Source: Lacticaseibacillus paracasei subsp. paracasei (GTDB lineage Bacteria; Bacillota; Bacilli; Lactobacillales; Lactobacillaceae). From it: a stretch of DNA of 64,000 nt. The stretch is taken from assembly GCF_000829035.1 (NCBI RefSeq), contig NZ_AP012541.1, positions 1,054,001 through 1,118,000 of the forward strand. The letters are read 5' to 3'. The notes below the pieces were generated by a model. The model saw nothing but the letters and a program-made list of their open reading frames with translations, did no database searches and was not told where the DNA came from. Shown in pieces: positions 56,699 through 64,000 of this stretch. The position numbers were made by a program, and so were the translations under genes. Each line of letters begins with the position of its first letter. Positions within the stretch are counted from its first letter, which is position 1.

Positions 56699-57181
56699 AT
56701 GTTAAGATTTGTGAAAGTTGCGCCGGAAGCTCGGTTGCATTATTTGGATCTTTTATTGATTGGGGATGAGGATCCGAATATGTTGCGGCGGTATTTGGAC
56801 GCTGGCACGTTATTTGCAGCGATTGACGAGACTGTGCCGGTTGGCGTGGCCATGGTAGTGCCTGTGGATGCTACCACCATTGAACTGAAGAATCTTGCGG
56901 TACTGCCTGCCCGCCGTCGTCAAGGTATCGGTGCGAGCTTGTTACGGCACGTCGGACTGGTGTATGCGCCTGAGTATCAGGATATGCTAGTTGGTACTGG
57001 TGATGTGGATTTCGAGAATCTGCGTTTTTACATGCGCCAGGGATTCCGGTTTGACGCGATCCGTAAGCATTTCTTCGATCAGTATGCCCATCCGCTGTAT
57101 GCAGAAGGGATGCAGTTGCAGGACATGGTTGTGTTACGACGACGGTTGTTATTGACAAGTTCTGATAAAACAAAGGAGTAA
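56699..57181 (+). CDS. GNAT-family acetyltransferase
   Basis: The 160-residue protein shows motif A in LAVLPARRRQGIGASLLRHVG and an ending VDFENLRFYMRQGFRFD typical of GNAT enzymes. GGGGAAGGG precedes ATG 56699. Its stop overlaps the start of the GH73 gene by one base (TAATG), so translation is coupled. Substrate unknown. Confidence 0.85.
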   Translation: MLRFVKVAPEARLHYLDLLLIGDEDPNMLRRYLDAGTLFAAIDETVPVGVAMVVPVDATTIELKNLAVLPARRRQGIGASLLRHVGLVYAPEYQDMLVGTGDVDFENLRFYMRQGFRFDAIRKHFFDQYAHPLYAEGMQLQDMVVLRRRLLLTSSDKTKE

Positions 57182-57822
57182 TGCTTTTGGCCAAAAGGCG
57201 CCGACATTTTACGTTAAAAATAATTCCGCTTGCTGCTTGGCTAGTCATCGGTTTCTTTGCGATCGGTGTGACGCTTGTGGTTGGTTCATACTGGGCCCAA
57301 CAACAAACAGAAGTGACGCAAAAACAAGAAGTTGCGGATGAAAAGGCGGCAGTACGCGCAAAAAAAGTTGCCTTTATTAAGCGCTTGGTGCCGACAGCAC
57401 AGGCCATGCAAAAGCAATATGGTGTTTTGACAAGCATCACCTTAGCGCAGGCCATTTTGGAATCCAACTGGGGTACCAGTGCATTGGCGAAGGACTACCA
57501 TAACCTGTTTGGCATCAAAGGTACCGATCCAGCCACGACCAAAGTGTTGCGCACGCAGGAATATGTCAATGACAAATGGATCACGGTCGATGGCCGTTTT
57601 CGGGTGTATGACAACGACAGTGAATCGATCCGCGATCATGCGCTGTTATTCGTTAATGGGACTGATTGGAATCCACAACAATATGCCACAGTTCGTGCCG
57701 CTAAGGACTATAAAACAGCGGCAGCTGCTTTGAAGACGGATGGCTATGCTACTGATCCTGATTATCCACAAAAATTGATTCATTTGATTGAAACTTGGAA
57801 TCTAACCCAATATGATAGTTGA
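57181..57822 (+). CDS. GH73 glucosaminidase (membrane-anchored autolysin)
   Basis: The 213-residue protein has a signal anchor (LAAWLVIGFFAIGVTLVVGSYW-like, residues about 15-38) and a GH73 domain. The catalytic Glu is in LAQAILESNWGTSALA (near residue 99), then YHNLFGIKG and FRVYDNDSESIRDHALLF. It cleaves N-acetylglucosaminyl linkages in peptidoglycan. An AAGGAG site lies within the previous gene. TTG 57187 is an alternative start. Confidence 0.9.
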   Translation: MLLAKRRRHFTLKIIPLAAWLVIGFFAIGVTLVVGSYWAQQQTEVTQKQEVADEKAAVRAKKVAFIKRLVPTAQAMQKQYGVLTSITLAQAILESNWGTSALAKDYHNLFGIKGTDPATTKVLRTQEYVNDKWITVDGRFRVYDNDSESIRDHALLFVNGTDWNPQQYATVRAAKDYKTAAAALKTDGYATDPDYPQKLIHLIETWNLTQYDS

Positions 57823-57846
57823 ACGTTCGTGTTTTAGTGATGCGGC

Positions 57847-57893
57847 AATCCTCGTTATTTTGACTTTTTAAAGCCGAATCACGGGGATTTTAC
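57847..57893 (+). terminator. Terminator after the GH73 gene
   Basis: AATCCTCGT (57847-57855) pairs with ACGGGGATT (57881-57889) including one G-T pair, followed by TTACTTATT. Confidence 0.6.
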
Positions 57894-57923
57894 TTATTCT
57901 TTTGATGAAAGCGGCTTCGCGTG

Positions 57924-57937
57924 TTTGTTCGGGAATT
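57924..57937 (-). promoter_or_regulatory. Candidate PurR box upstream of xpt
   Basis: On the minus strand AATTCCCGAACAAA fits the lactococcal/bacillar PurBox core CCGAAC with A/T flanks. It lies just upstream of the -35 box of xpt, in keeping with an activating PurR. Confidence 0.45.
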
Positions 57938-57944
57938 AGCGTGA

Positions 57945-57973
57945 TTGTGTTGTTCCACACTGATTTTTATGGT
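57945..57973 (+). promoter_or_regulatory. Promoter of the xpt-pbuX-purK-purB operon
   Basis: TTGTGT (57945-57950) and TATGGT (57968-57973) are 17 bases apart. The resulting leader of about 33 bases is too short for a purine riboswitch, and I see no such aptamer. Confidence 0.5.
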
Positions 57974-58012
57974 AAGCTTGTTGAAAATTTACAATTAAAA
58001 GGAGTGCTTGTG

Positions 58013-58591
58013 GTGAAATTACTGGAAGACCGGATCAAAAAGGATGGCCAAGTAATAGGAACAGATGTCTTGAAGGTGGATAACTTTTTGAATCATCAGG
58101 TCGATCCTGATTTAATGGCAGATCTCGGTCATGAATTCTACCGGCGCTTCAGCAATGAGCCGATCACCAAAATTCTGACGGTTGAAAGTTCTGGCATTGC
58201 GCCGGCGATTGCAACGGCAATGGAGTTTCACAAGCCGTTGGTTTTTGCTCGTAAGCATAAGAGCTTGACTTTAAAAGATCATCTTTACACAGCTACGGTC
58301 TATTCGTTCACTAAAAAGACCTCCAATGAGATCGCTATCTCTCGCAAGTTCCTTTCAGCCGATGACAATGTTTTGATCATTGATGATTTTCTTGCCAACG
58401 GTCAGGCGGTCGAAGGTTTGATGGATATCATTGCACAGGCTGGTGCGACACTGAGCGGTGTGGGGATTGTGATCGAGAAGACTTTCCAAAAAGGCCGCAA
58501 GTTGCTTGATGAAAAGCACGTTCGCGTCGAATCATTGGCGCGCATCAATGCATTTGAAAATGGTCAGGTCATCTTTGCGCCGGAGGATTAG
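58013..58591 (+). CDS. xpt: Xanthine phosphoribosyltransferase
   Basis: This 192-residue cytosolic salvage enzyme converts xanthine and PRPP to XMP. It begins [32 protein letters not shown]. The PRPP loop is [17 protein letters not shown] (near residues 123-139), with ESSGIAP and ARKHKSLTL before it. GTG 58013 follows AAAGGAG. Only 6 bp separate it from pbuX. Confidence 0.95.
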   Translation: MKLLEDRIKKDGQVIGTDVLKVDNFLNHQVDPDLMADLGHEFYRRFSNEPITKILTVESSGIAPAIATAMEFHKPLVFARKHKSLTLKDHLYTATVYSFTKKTSNEIAISRKFLSADDNVLIIDDFLANGQAVEGLMDIIAQAGATLSGVGIVIEKTFQKGRKLLDEKHVRVESLARINAFENGQVIFAPED

Positions 58592-58597
58592 CCCACG

Positions 58598-59926
58598 ATG
58601 AAGAATAAAGCGATTTCGAATCCTAAAGCAGCCGCATTGGGACTGCAGCATTTGCTGGCGATGTATTCCGGTTCGGTGTTAGTACCAATTCTGATTGGTG
58701 CTTCGTTGCATTTTACGTCTGAGCAGATGACGTATCTGGTGTCGATTGATATCTTCATGTGTGGTATCGCAACGGCTTTGCAAGTATTTGGCAACAAGTA
58801 TTTTGGGATTAAGCTGCCAGTCGTTTTGGGCTGTGCCGTCCAAGCGGTGGCGCCTTTGATCATGATTGGCCAGAAGTTTAATTTTCAAACGATGTACGGG
58901 GCCATCATTGTTGCTGGGTTGTTCGTTTTCCTAATCGGCGGTGCTTTTTCAAAGTTGCGTTTCTTGTTCCCGCCGTTGGTGACCGGTTCGTTGATCACGG
59001 TCATTGGCTTGTCGTTGATTCCGGTTGCTTTTCAAAATCTTGGCGGTGGCTCAACAACGGCCAAGGATTTTGGTAACATGACCAATCTGATGGTCGGGGC
59101 CTTCACGGTACTTCTGATCTTAGCGATCAATGTCTGGGGCAAAGGTTTCCTGCATTCAATCGCGATTTTGGTTGGCTTGATTGCTGGTACGGTGCTTGGC
59201 GGTTTTCTTGGGTTGGTTAGTTTTCAGCCGGTGATTGAGGCAAGCTGGTTCCACGTACCGACGCCATTTTACTTTGGGGTACCGCAGTTTGAGTGGAGCT
59301 CGATTGTCACGATGATTTTAATTTCGATGACATCCATGGTTGAAAGTACTGGCGTTTTCTTCGCGTTAGGGGACATTGTCGGCCGTAAAATTGAAGCAGA
59401 CGACCTGAAGCGCGGCTATCGCGCCGAAGGGTTAGCCGTGATGCTTGGCGGGTTGTTCAATACCTTCCCATACACCACTTTCTCGCAAAACGTTGGGTTG
59501 GTTCAATTGTCAGGGATTAAGACCCGCAAGCCAGTCATTTTTTCCGCGATTTTCTTAGTGATTCTTGGTTTACTGCCAAAAATTGGCGCTTTAGCCACGA
59601 TTATTCCAGCACCGGTGCTTGGCGGGGCCATGCTGGTGATGTTCGGCATGGTGGCTGTGCAAGGCATTCGGATGTTGCAACAGGTTGATTTTGACAATGA
59701 TAAGAATTTGCTTGTCGCTGCCATTTCGATCGGTCTGGGACTTGGCGTGACAGTTCAGCCACATATCGTTCAGTTTTTGCCAAAAACAATTCAATTGCTG
59801 TTTGGGTCAGGCATTTTAATGACCAGCTTGAGTGCGGTTTTGCTGAACTGGCTGTTCAATTCGCCACGTCGGACGCAAGAAATGTCGGTTGATGAAGGCT
59901 TGAACGAACGCGATTCAGATAAATAA
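58598..59926 (+). CDS. pbuX: Xanthine permease (NCS2 family)
   Basis: This 442-residue inner-membrane nucleobase symporter of the uracil-xanthine permease family has about 12-14 helices. The family signature is visible near VMLGGLFNTFPYTTFSQNVGLVQLSGIKTR, and the N-terminal LGLQHLLAMYSGSVLVPILIG is typical. It feeds xanthine to Xpt. It sits 6 bp after xpt and 20 bp before the purK-like gene. Confidence 0.94.
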   Translation: MKNKAISNPKAAALGLQHLLAMYSGSVLVPILIGASLHFTSEQMTYLVSIDIFMCGIATALQVFGNKYFGIKLPVVLGCAVQAVAPLIMIGQKFNFQTMYGAIIVAGLFVFLIGGAFSKLRFLFPPLVTGSLITVIGLSLIPVAFQNLGGGSTTAKDFGNMTNLMVGAFTVLLILAINVWGKGFLHSIAILVGLIAGTVLGGFLGLVSFQPVIEASWFHVPTPFYFGVPQFEWSSIVTMILISMTSMVESTGVFFALGDIVGRKIEADDLKRGYRAEGLAVMLGGLFNTFPYTTFSQNVGLVQLSGIKTRKPVIFSAIFLVILGLLPKIGALATIIPAPVLGGAMLVMFGMVAVQGIRMLQQVDFDNDKNLLVAAISIGLGLGVTVQPHIVQFLPKTIQLLFGSGILMTSLSAVLLNWLFNSPRRTQEMSVDEGLNERDSDK

Positions 59927-59946
59927 AGTCAAAGCGAGGAACAGAT

Positions 59947-61056
59947 GTGACGCAATTTATTAGTCCAGGTGCAACGATTGGCATTATCGGCGGCGGTGTA
60001 ACTGCTTTTCAAATGGCGAATACGGCCAATTCGATGGGCATGCGCACGGTCGTTTTGGCGCCGACACAAACGGATATTGCTTTTGAAAAGGCGGATATTC
60101 CGTTGGTGGGCGATGCCACTGATCGGACAGCGCTGAAAGAACTCACGCAATTAAGCACAGTGATGACTTTTACAGATGAGAATGTCGATGGTTCGCTGCT
60201 GGCGGAATTAGCCACTGCCAACCAATTGCCTTCCGGGGTCGACATTTTGACTGTCACCCAAGACCGCTATTTGGAAAAAGTCTTTTTGGACGATCTGAAT
60301 ATGAACATTTTGCCTTATACCCAAGTCATTACGCCGAATGATATTAAAGAGGCTGTTGACACAATCGGTTATCCAGCCTTGCTGAAACCGATTCAGAAGG
60401 GGATGGGCGTTGACCAGCAGTTGCTGCTGTCCACGGCAGATGACGTCGCGCGGGCACAGCAGTTGTTGCAACAGCGACCATATATTCTTGAGGCTTACTT
60501 ACAAGACATCAAAGAAGTCGCTGTGATCGTTGCGAAGGCGGGATCAGAAGTGCGCATCGGCCCGGTCATCCAGAATTATTTTGATCGTCATCAACTGAAG
60601 GCTTCATCTGTGCGCGCCGATGTTGATCCAGCAGTGATCGTTGAGATCCGGCGTATCGCTGCTAAAATTTCAGAGAAGTTAGCCTATACGGGCATCTTTA
60701 GTCTTGAATTTTTCTTAGCCAGCAATGGGACGCTTTATGTGAAGCGAGTTTATCCAGGGCCGAAATTATATGGACATCTGATGCTGAATACGAGTGATAT
60801 TTCTGAATATGAGCTGCATCTGCGCGCGATTCTAGGATGGCCATTGCCGGAGTTGCAATTGGCCGAAGACGGCGTTGGCATTCCGCTGCGTTCAGAAGAT
60901 ATGGACGCGGTTTTGACTCAGATTCAAATTAAACCTGATTGGCGATTTACGTTTTATCCGACTGGTGGCGAGCTAACCGGCGAGATTCAGATCGTGGGTG
61001 ATTTGAAAGCAATCAAAGCCAGTGTGAATGCGACTGGCCACTTTGTCATTCAATGA
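59947..61056 (+). CDS. PurK-like ATP-grasp protein, probably catalytically impaired
   Basis: The 369-residue protein follows the PurK plan: GIIGGGVTAFQMANTANSMG, ITYEFENVD-like MTFTDENVDGSLL, VTQDRYLEKVFL, and a C-terminal HLRAILGWPLPE. PurK makes N5-CAIR in purine synthesis. However the usual GYDGKGQ loop reads KGMGVDQQ, and the metal-binding NE-APRPHNSGH region reads VKRVYPGPKLYGH. The ATP-grasp chemistry is therefore doubtful. No purE is nearby. GTG 59947 follows a GAGGAAC site. Confidence 0.75.
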   Translation: MTQFISPGATIGIIGGGVTAFQMANTANSMGMRTVVLAPTQTDIAFEKADIPLVGDATDRTALKELTQLSTVMTFTDENVDGSLLAELATANQLPSGVDILTVTQDRYLEKVFLDDLNMNILPYTQVITPNDIKEAVDTIGYPALLKPIQKGMGVDQQLLLSTADDVARAQQLLQQRPYILEAYLQDIKEVAVIVAKAGSEVRIGPVIQNYFDRHQLKASSVRADVDPAVIVEIRRIAAKISEKLAYTGIFSLEFFLASNGTLYVKRVYPGPKLYGHLMLNTSDISEYELHLRAILGWPLPELQLAEDGVGIPLRSEDMDAVLTQIQIKPDWRFTFYPTGGELTGEIQIVGDLKAIKASVNATGHFVIQ

Positions 61057-61125
61057 TCGCGTGCTCGCAGTCGCAAACCAAGGATACCTGTTGTTGTTTT
61101 GTCCACTTGAAGGAGGAAAAAGCCT

Positions 61126-62421
61126 GTGATTCCGCGTTATAGTCGTCCCGAAATGGCCGCAATCTGGTCAGAGAAGAACCGTTATGCTGCATGGCTGGAA
61201 GTTGAAATCTTAGCTGCCGAAGCCTGGTCCAAACTAGGGGAAATTCCCGCTGCTGATGTCCAAGCATTGCGTGCGCATGCTAAGTTTGATGTTGATCGGA
61301 TTCATGAGATTGAAGCGGTCACGCATCATGACGTGGTGGCATTCACGCGGGATGTTTCTGAAAGCCTCGGCGCTGAGAAGAAATGGGTTCATTTTGGCTT
61401 AACCAGTACCGATGTTGTCGACACGGCACAGGGCTACCTGTTGAAGCAGGCTAACGAGATTCTGCGTGCAGATTTGGCCGCCTTGAAGGCTAGTTTAGCA
61501 AAGTTGGCGAAGGCCCATAAGGATACCGTGATGATGGGGCGGACGCATGGCGTGCACGCTGAACCAACTACTTTTGGGTTGGTTGTTGCCACGTGGTATT
61601 CTGAATTGAAGCGAGACATCCGTCGATTTGAAGACGCGGCTAGTGATGTTGAAGCAGGCAAGATTAGCGGTGCAGTCGGTACCTTTGCCAATACACCGCC
61701 TGCTGTTGAGGCGTACGTCACAGAGCAGTTGGGTATTCGCGCTCAAGAAATCTCGACTCAGATTCTGCCGCGTGATCTGCATGCGCATTACATTCAGACA
61801 CTTGGCCTGATTGCGACTTCGGTGGAACGATTTGCTTTGCAGATTCGGCATATGCAGCGTACCGAAGTTCATGAAGTCGAAGAGCATTTCAACAAAGGTC
61901 AAAAGGGCTCGAGTGCTATGCCACACAAGCGCAATCCAATCGGTTCGGAAAATGTTTCTGGCTTGGCGCGCGTCATTCGTGGATACGAGACGCCAGCCTT
62001 AGAAGATGTGCTGTTGTGGCATGAACGCGATATCTCGCATTCCAGTGCCGAACGGATCATGTTGCCAGATGCTACCGGGCTGCTTGATTACATTCTCCAT
62101 CGATTCACCAGTATTTTGGACAATTTGGATGTTTTTCCAGACCGAATGAAAGCCAATATGAATCTGACGCATGGCCTGATTTACAGCCAGCGGGTGATGC
62201 TGAAGCTGATCGAAGCTGGCTTGAGCCGAGAACAAGCCTATGACTTGGTTCAACCCAAGACAGCGGTGGCATGGGATGAGCATCGCGCCTTCCGTCCGTT
62301 GCTTGAAGCTGATCCGAAAATTACTGATCGGTTAAGTCAGGCCGATTTAGACGATGCTTTCGACTACCACTATCACCTCAAGCATGTTGATGAGATTTTC
62401 AAACGAGTTGGTTTAGCATAA
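61126..62421 (+). CDS. purB: Adenylosuccinate lyase
   Basis: This 431-residue homotetrameric lyase acts twice in purine synthesis, on SAICAR and adenylosuccinate. The signature loop is [19 protein letters not shown] (near residue 262), with [11 protein letters not shown] and [16 protein letters not shown] before it. GTG 61126 follows AAGGAGGAAAA. It ends the purine operon. Confidence 0.97.
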   Translation: MIPRYSRPEMAAIWSEKNRYAAWLEVEILAAEAWSKLGEIPAADVQALRAHAKFDVDRIHEIEAVTHHDVVAFTRDVSESLGAEKKWVHFGLTSTDVVDTAQGYLLKQANEILRADLAALKASLAKLAKAHKDTVMMGRTHGVHAEPTTFGLVVATWYSELKRDIRRFEDAASDVEAGKISGAVGTFANTPPAVEAYVTEQLGIRAQEISTQILPRDLHAHYIQTLGLIATSVERFALQIRHMQRTEVHEVEEHFNKGQKGSSAMPHKRNPIGSENVSGLARVIRGYETPALEDVLLWHERDISHSSAERIMLPDATGLLDYILHRFTSILDNLDVFPDRMKANMNLTHGLIYSQRVMLKLIEAGLSREQAYDLVQPKTAVAWDEHRAFRPLLEADPKITDRLSQADLDDAFDYHYHLKHVDEIFKRVGLA

Positions 62422-62432
62422 GCAAATAAATC

Positions 62433-62470
62433 AAACAAAAACGGCGAGTGCAGACTCGTCGTTTTTGTTT
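62433..62470 (+). terminator. Terminator after purB
   Basis: AAACAAAAACGGCGAGT (62433-62449) pairs with ACTCGTCGTTTTTGTTT (62454-62470), a near-perfect stem. It may also stop the convergent minus-strand operon. Confidence 0.9.
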
Positions 62471-62542
62471 GGCCGCATTTTGTGCCACCTGTTGACCATA
62501 GAAAAAGTCCTGTTCAAGTTGTGATAGCAACGAGAACAAGAC

Positions 62543-63112
62543 TCATTTTGTCAGGGCACTCAGCGTCAATACAGGCGGTTCCTGCCAAGCATGGTTAGGA
62601 TTCGCATTTAACAAGGATTGATCTGTTGTTAAAACTAGCAAGCAACTATTGGTTTGTTGCAATGCATGATTGGCTTCAGTGAGGAAGTCACGGGTAACAT
62701 AAGGATCAAAGATCGCAGGAGAGCTGGTTAGCAGCAGGTAACGTTTTTTACCCATCAAGCCACGATAAAATTGCAAATAAATGCGTTGCATGGTGTTCAA
62801 TGTCGCAGCTGGCTGGTCTAAGATCGGTGAATTCGTGGATAACCATTCAGGCAAGAAATCAGAATCCTTGCAGCGCCCATTGATGCAAAGGTTGTTTCGC
62901 ACGCTGAGATAGTCAAGGATACCTGTATGCCGGCTATTAATGAAGCCGACTTGCTTGATGACGCCACCATTAATAAAATCGCGCACGTACTGATCATGCA
63001 AGGCAATCAGGTCATTCTCGTTTGAGGCATAGAGATACTGAATCGTTGTTGGGGTAAAAAGTTTGGCAAAATTTTCGCGATAGATATCAAGTAGTTTTGA
63101 TCGAAATAACAT
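62543..63112 (-). CDS. Degenerate ABC-ATPase-like protein
   Basis: The 189-residue protein has the layout of an ABC transporter ATPase after the Q-loop (VGFINSRHTGILDYLSVRNNLC). A signature-like LNTMQRIYLQFYRGLMGKKRYLLLTSSPAIFD and a final VLTTDQSLL follow. Walker A (GxxGxGKS/T) is missing, and the Walker B Asp-Glu is replaced by Thr-Ser. It is probably unable to hydrolyse ATP. It is 9 bp downstream of the permease-like gene, with GGAGACAG before ATG. The call is by pattern only. Confidence 0.5.
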   Translation of the reverse strand: MLFRSKLLDIYRENFAKLFTPTTIQYLYASNENDLIALHDQYVRDFINGGVIKQVGFINSRHTGILDYLSVRNNLCINGRCKDSDFLPEWLSTNSPILDQPAATLNTMQRIYLQFYRGLMGKKRYLLLTSSPAIFDPYVTRDFLTEANHALQQTNSCLLVLTTDQSLLNANPNHAWQEPPVLTLSALTK

Positions 63113-63121
63113 GGCTGTCTC

Positions 63122-63868
63122 CTAACGCGGTAAGGCACGCCTTTTCCGAAGCATGGAAAGTGGTGTGACCAAACCTATGTTGGTGATGAAAATCACGGCG
63201 AGACCATTTCCCAGTGCTGACAGGAAACCGGTTGGCTGTGTCATATCATCAGTTTTGCTACCGTAATAAAAGAGGGTTTCACGGGTAAAACCAGTCAGGT
63301 GACGGGCAAAGAGTTGCTCAAATGCGTGGTTCATTTCGATGCTGTCATACTTTTGTTGTAGCAGATGGGCAAATACCGAACGATTTGTGGTCGTTAAGAA
63401 ATAAATCAATTGATCATTTAATAAAACCACAAGAAAAATACTAACAATGAAGCTAATTAAAAAGCTGAAAATTGCTTCAAAGGCGTATTGTAAGCCGATC
63501 GACATACTGCTTTTTCCGACTAAATACAAAGCATCAGTTTCAGACCGTCGACGCCGCCATAGCCAAGCAGTCCCTGCAAGCCACAAAAGACCGTCAGCAA
63601 AAACAACTTTGGTCAGCATCGACTGAGCAGCCTGCACCATTTGAATGTGGGCTTGTCCGACCTGCGTACTGAGCAAAATCGTCTGCCTATTTTGTGTCCC
63701 AAATGAGTTCAAGCGTTGCAAAAAAGCTGCCTGAGCAGATTGGTCAATCATTTCACTTGTCATCAGCATGATGCTGATCAAGCAGAACGCCACTGATAAC
63801 AGCATCATCACAATATAATAACGGCGATGATAACGAAATCCTGAAAACGTTCGCTCAAAGAAATGCAT
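63122..63868 (-). CDS. FtsX/MacB-like permease-type membrane protein
   Basis: The 248-residue protein has a helix near the N-terminus (YYIVMMLLSVAFCLISIMLM), an extracellular segment, and three more helices. WRRRRSETDALYLVGKSSMSIGLQYAFEAIFSFLISF resembles the coupling region of FtsX-type permeases (R-x-E-x-x-L-x-x-x-G-x-s). It is encoded just before the ATPase-like gene. Possible roles include peptide export or sensing; nothing confirms either. Confidence 0.55.
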   Translation of the reverse strand: MHFFERTFSGFRYHRRYYIVMMLLSVAFCLISIMLMTSEMIDQSAQAAFLQRLNSFGTQNRQTILLSTQVGQAHIQMVQAAQSMLTKVVFADGLLWLAGTAWLWRRRRSETDALYLVGKSSMSIGLQYAFEAIFSFLISFIVSIFLVVLLNDQLIYFLTTTNRSVFAHLLQQKYDSIEMNHAFEQLFARHLTGFTRETLFYYGSKTDDMTQPTGFLSALGNGLAVIFITNIGLVTPLSMLRKRRALPR

Positions 63869-64000
63869 CTACCCGTTCACCTCACAAGCAGTATAAGCAA
63901 TGAATTTGAACAAAGTGTGAACATAAGCCGAGCATTTACTATGTTATTTGAATTTATTTAGATGGTTGGGTTGTGACATTCACATCAGACGAACTGCTAG
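63869..64000. other. Upstream region of the minus-strand permease operon
   Basis: The final 132 bp hold no gene. They should contain the promoter of the minus-strand pair, but no convincing -35/-10 set was found. Confidence 0.3.

Noticed and set aside
57823-58012. Guanine riboswitch upstream of xpt
   Set aside because: The conserved aptamer core is absent, and the likely promoter leaves too short a leader.

Overview
The window is chromosomal DNA of a low-to-moderate GC lactic acid bacterium, most likely the Lacticaseibacillus casei/paracasei/rhamnosus group. Pointers are the order camS-gatCAB-dagK-rlmD, strong AGGAGG ribosome sites with frequent GTG and TTG starts, mevalonate-pathway isoprenoid synthesis (phosphomevalonate kinase), PepO and PepS peptidases, a WxL surface protein, and many intergenic palindromic repeats. 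Genes sit on both strands in short operons separated by clear Rho-independent terminators. Species cannot be settled by reading alone.

Layout. 1-6.4 kb: end of camS, then gatCAB (Asn/Gln-tRNA amidotransferase), a diacylglycerol kinase and an rRNA uracil methyltransferase. 6.5-9.4 kb: a structured repeat, then an MFS transporter gene split by an IS30-family element with a 14-bp target duplication. 9.4-20.3 kb: Cof phosphatase, PPK2, PepO, a drug-efflux MFS, GNAT, DegV, an SPFH protein with a small OB-fold partner, a GH25-like protein that has lost its catalytic acids, and small DUF proteins. 20.6-33.5 kb: oxidoreductase, DEAD-box helicase, an orphan lactose/cellobiose-type IIA with DUF3284, tRNA-Arg(CCU), a HELLH membrane protein, RecQ, PepS, TetR, a DUF2252 kinase-like protein, YihY, flavodoxin and methionine aminopeptidase. 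33.6-38.1 kb: glycosyltransferase, DUF1659/DUF2922, phosphomevalonate kinase behind a 19-bp palindrome, and galU. 38.3-42.5 kb: a secreted metzincin-type protease, an eroded partial copy of its tail, an IS3-family element without target duplication, and a WxL protein lacking its N-terminus; this looks like an IS-associated deletion junction. 42.7-47.3 kb: a complete beta-glucoside PTS operon (bglG-EIIBCA-bglA) with its antiterminator target. 47.5-54.4 kb: a YfhO protein and a second polytopic GT-C-like protein, divergently transcribed, with a CsbB/GtrB-like glycosyltransferase; this is a plausible three-component cell-envelope glycosylation module. 54.5-57.8 kb: ArAE exporter, probable toxin-antitoxin relic, cold-shock protein, GNAT and a GH73 glucosaminidase. 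57.9-62.4 kb: purine salvage/synthesis operon xpt-pbuX-purK-like-purB. 62.5-63.9 kb: a permease and a degenerate ABC-ATPase-like partner.

The least explained content is two families of intergenic structured repeats. Family B (about 120 bp, at least three full copies, one shorter full-architecture copy and several collapsed ones) is one long palindrome whose arms differ between copies while pairing is kept. Family A (about 150-190 bp) has an outer stem enclosing two inner hairpins; two copies lie 15-25 bp after the stop codons of the divergent yfhO-like genes, each in the sense orientation of its gene. A second theme is enzyme-like genes that have lost catalytic residues (GH25, PurK, ABC ATPase).
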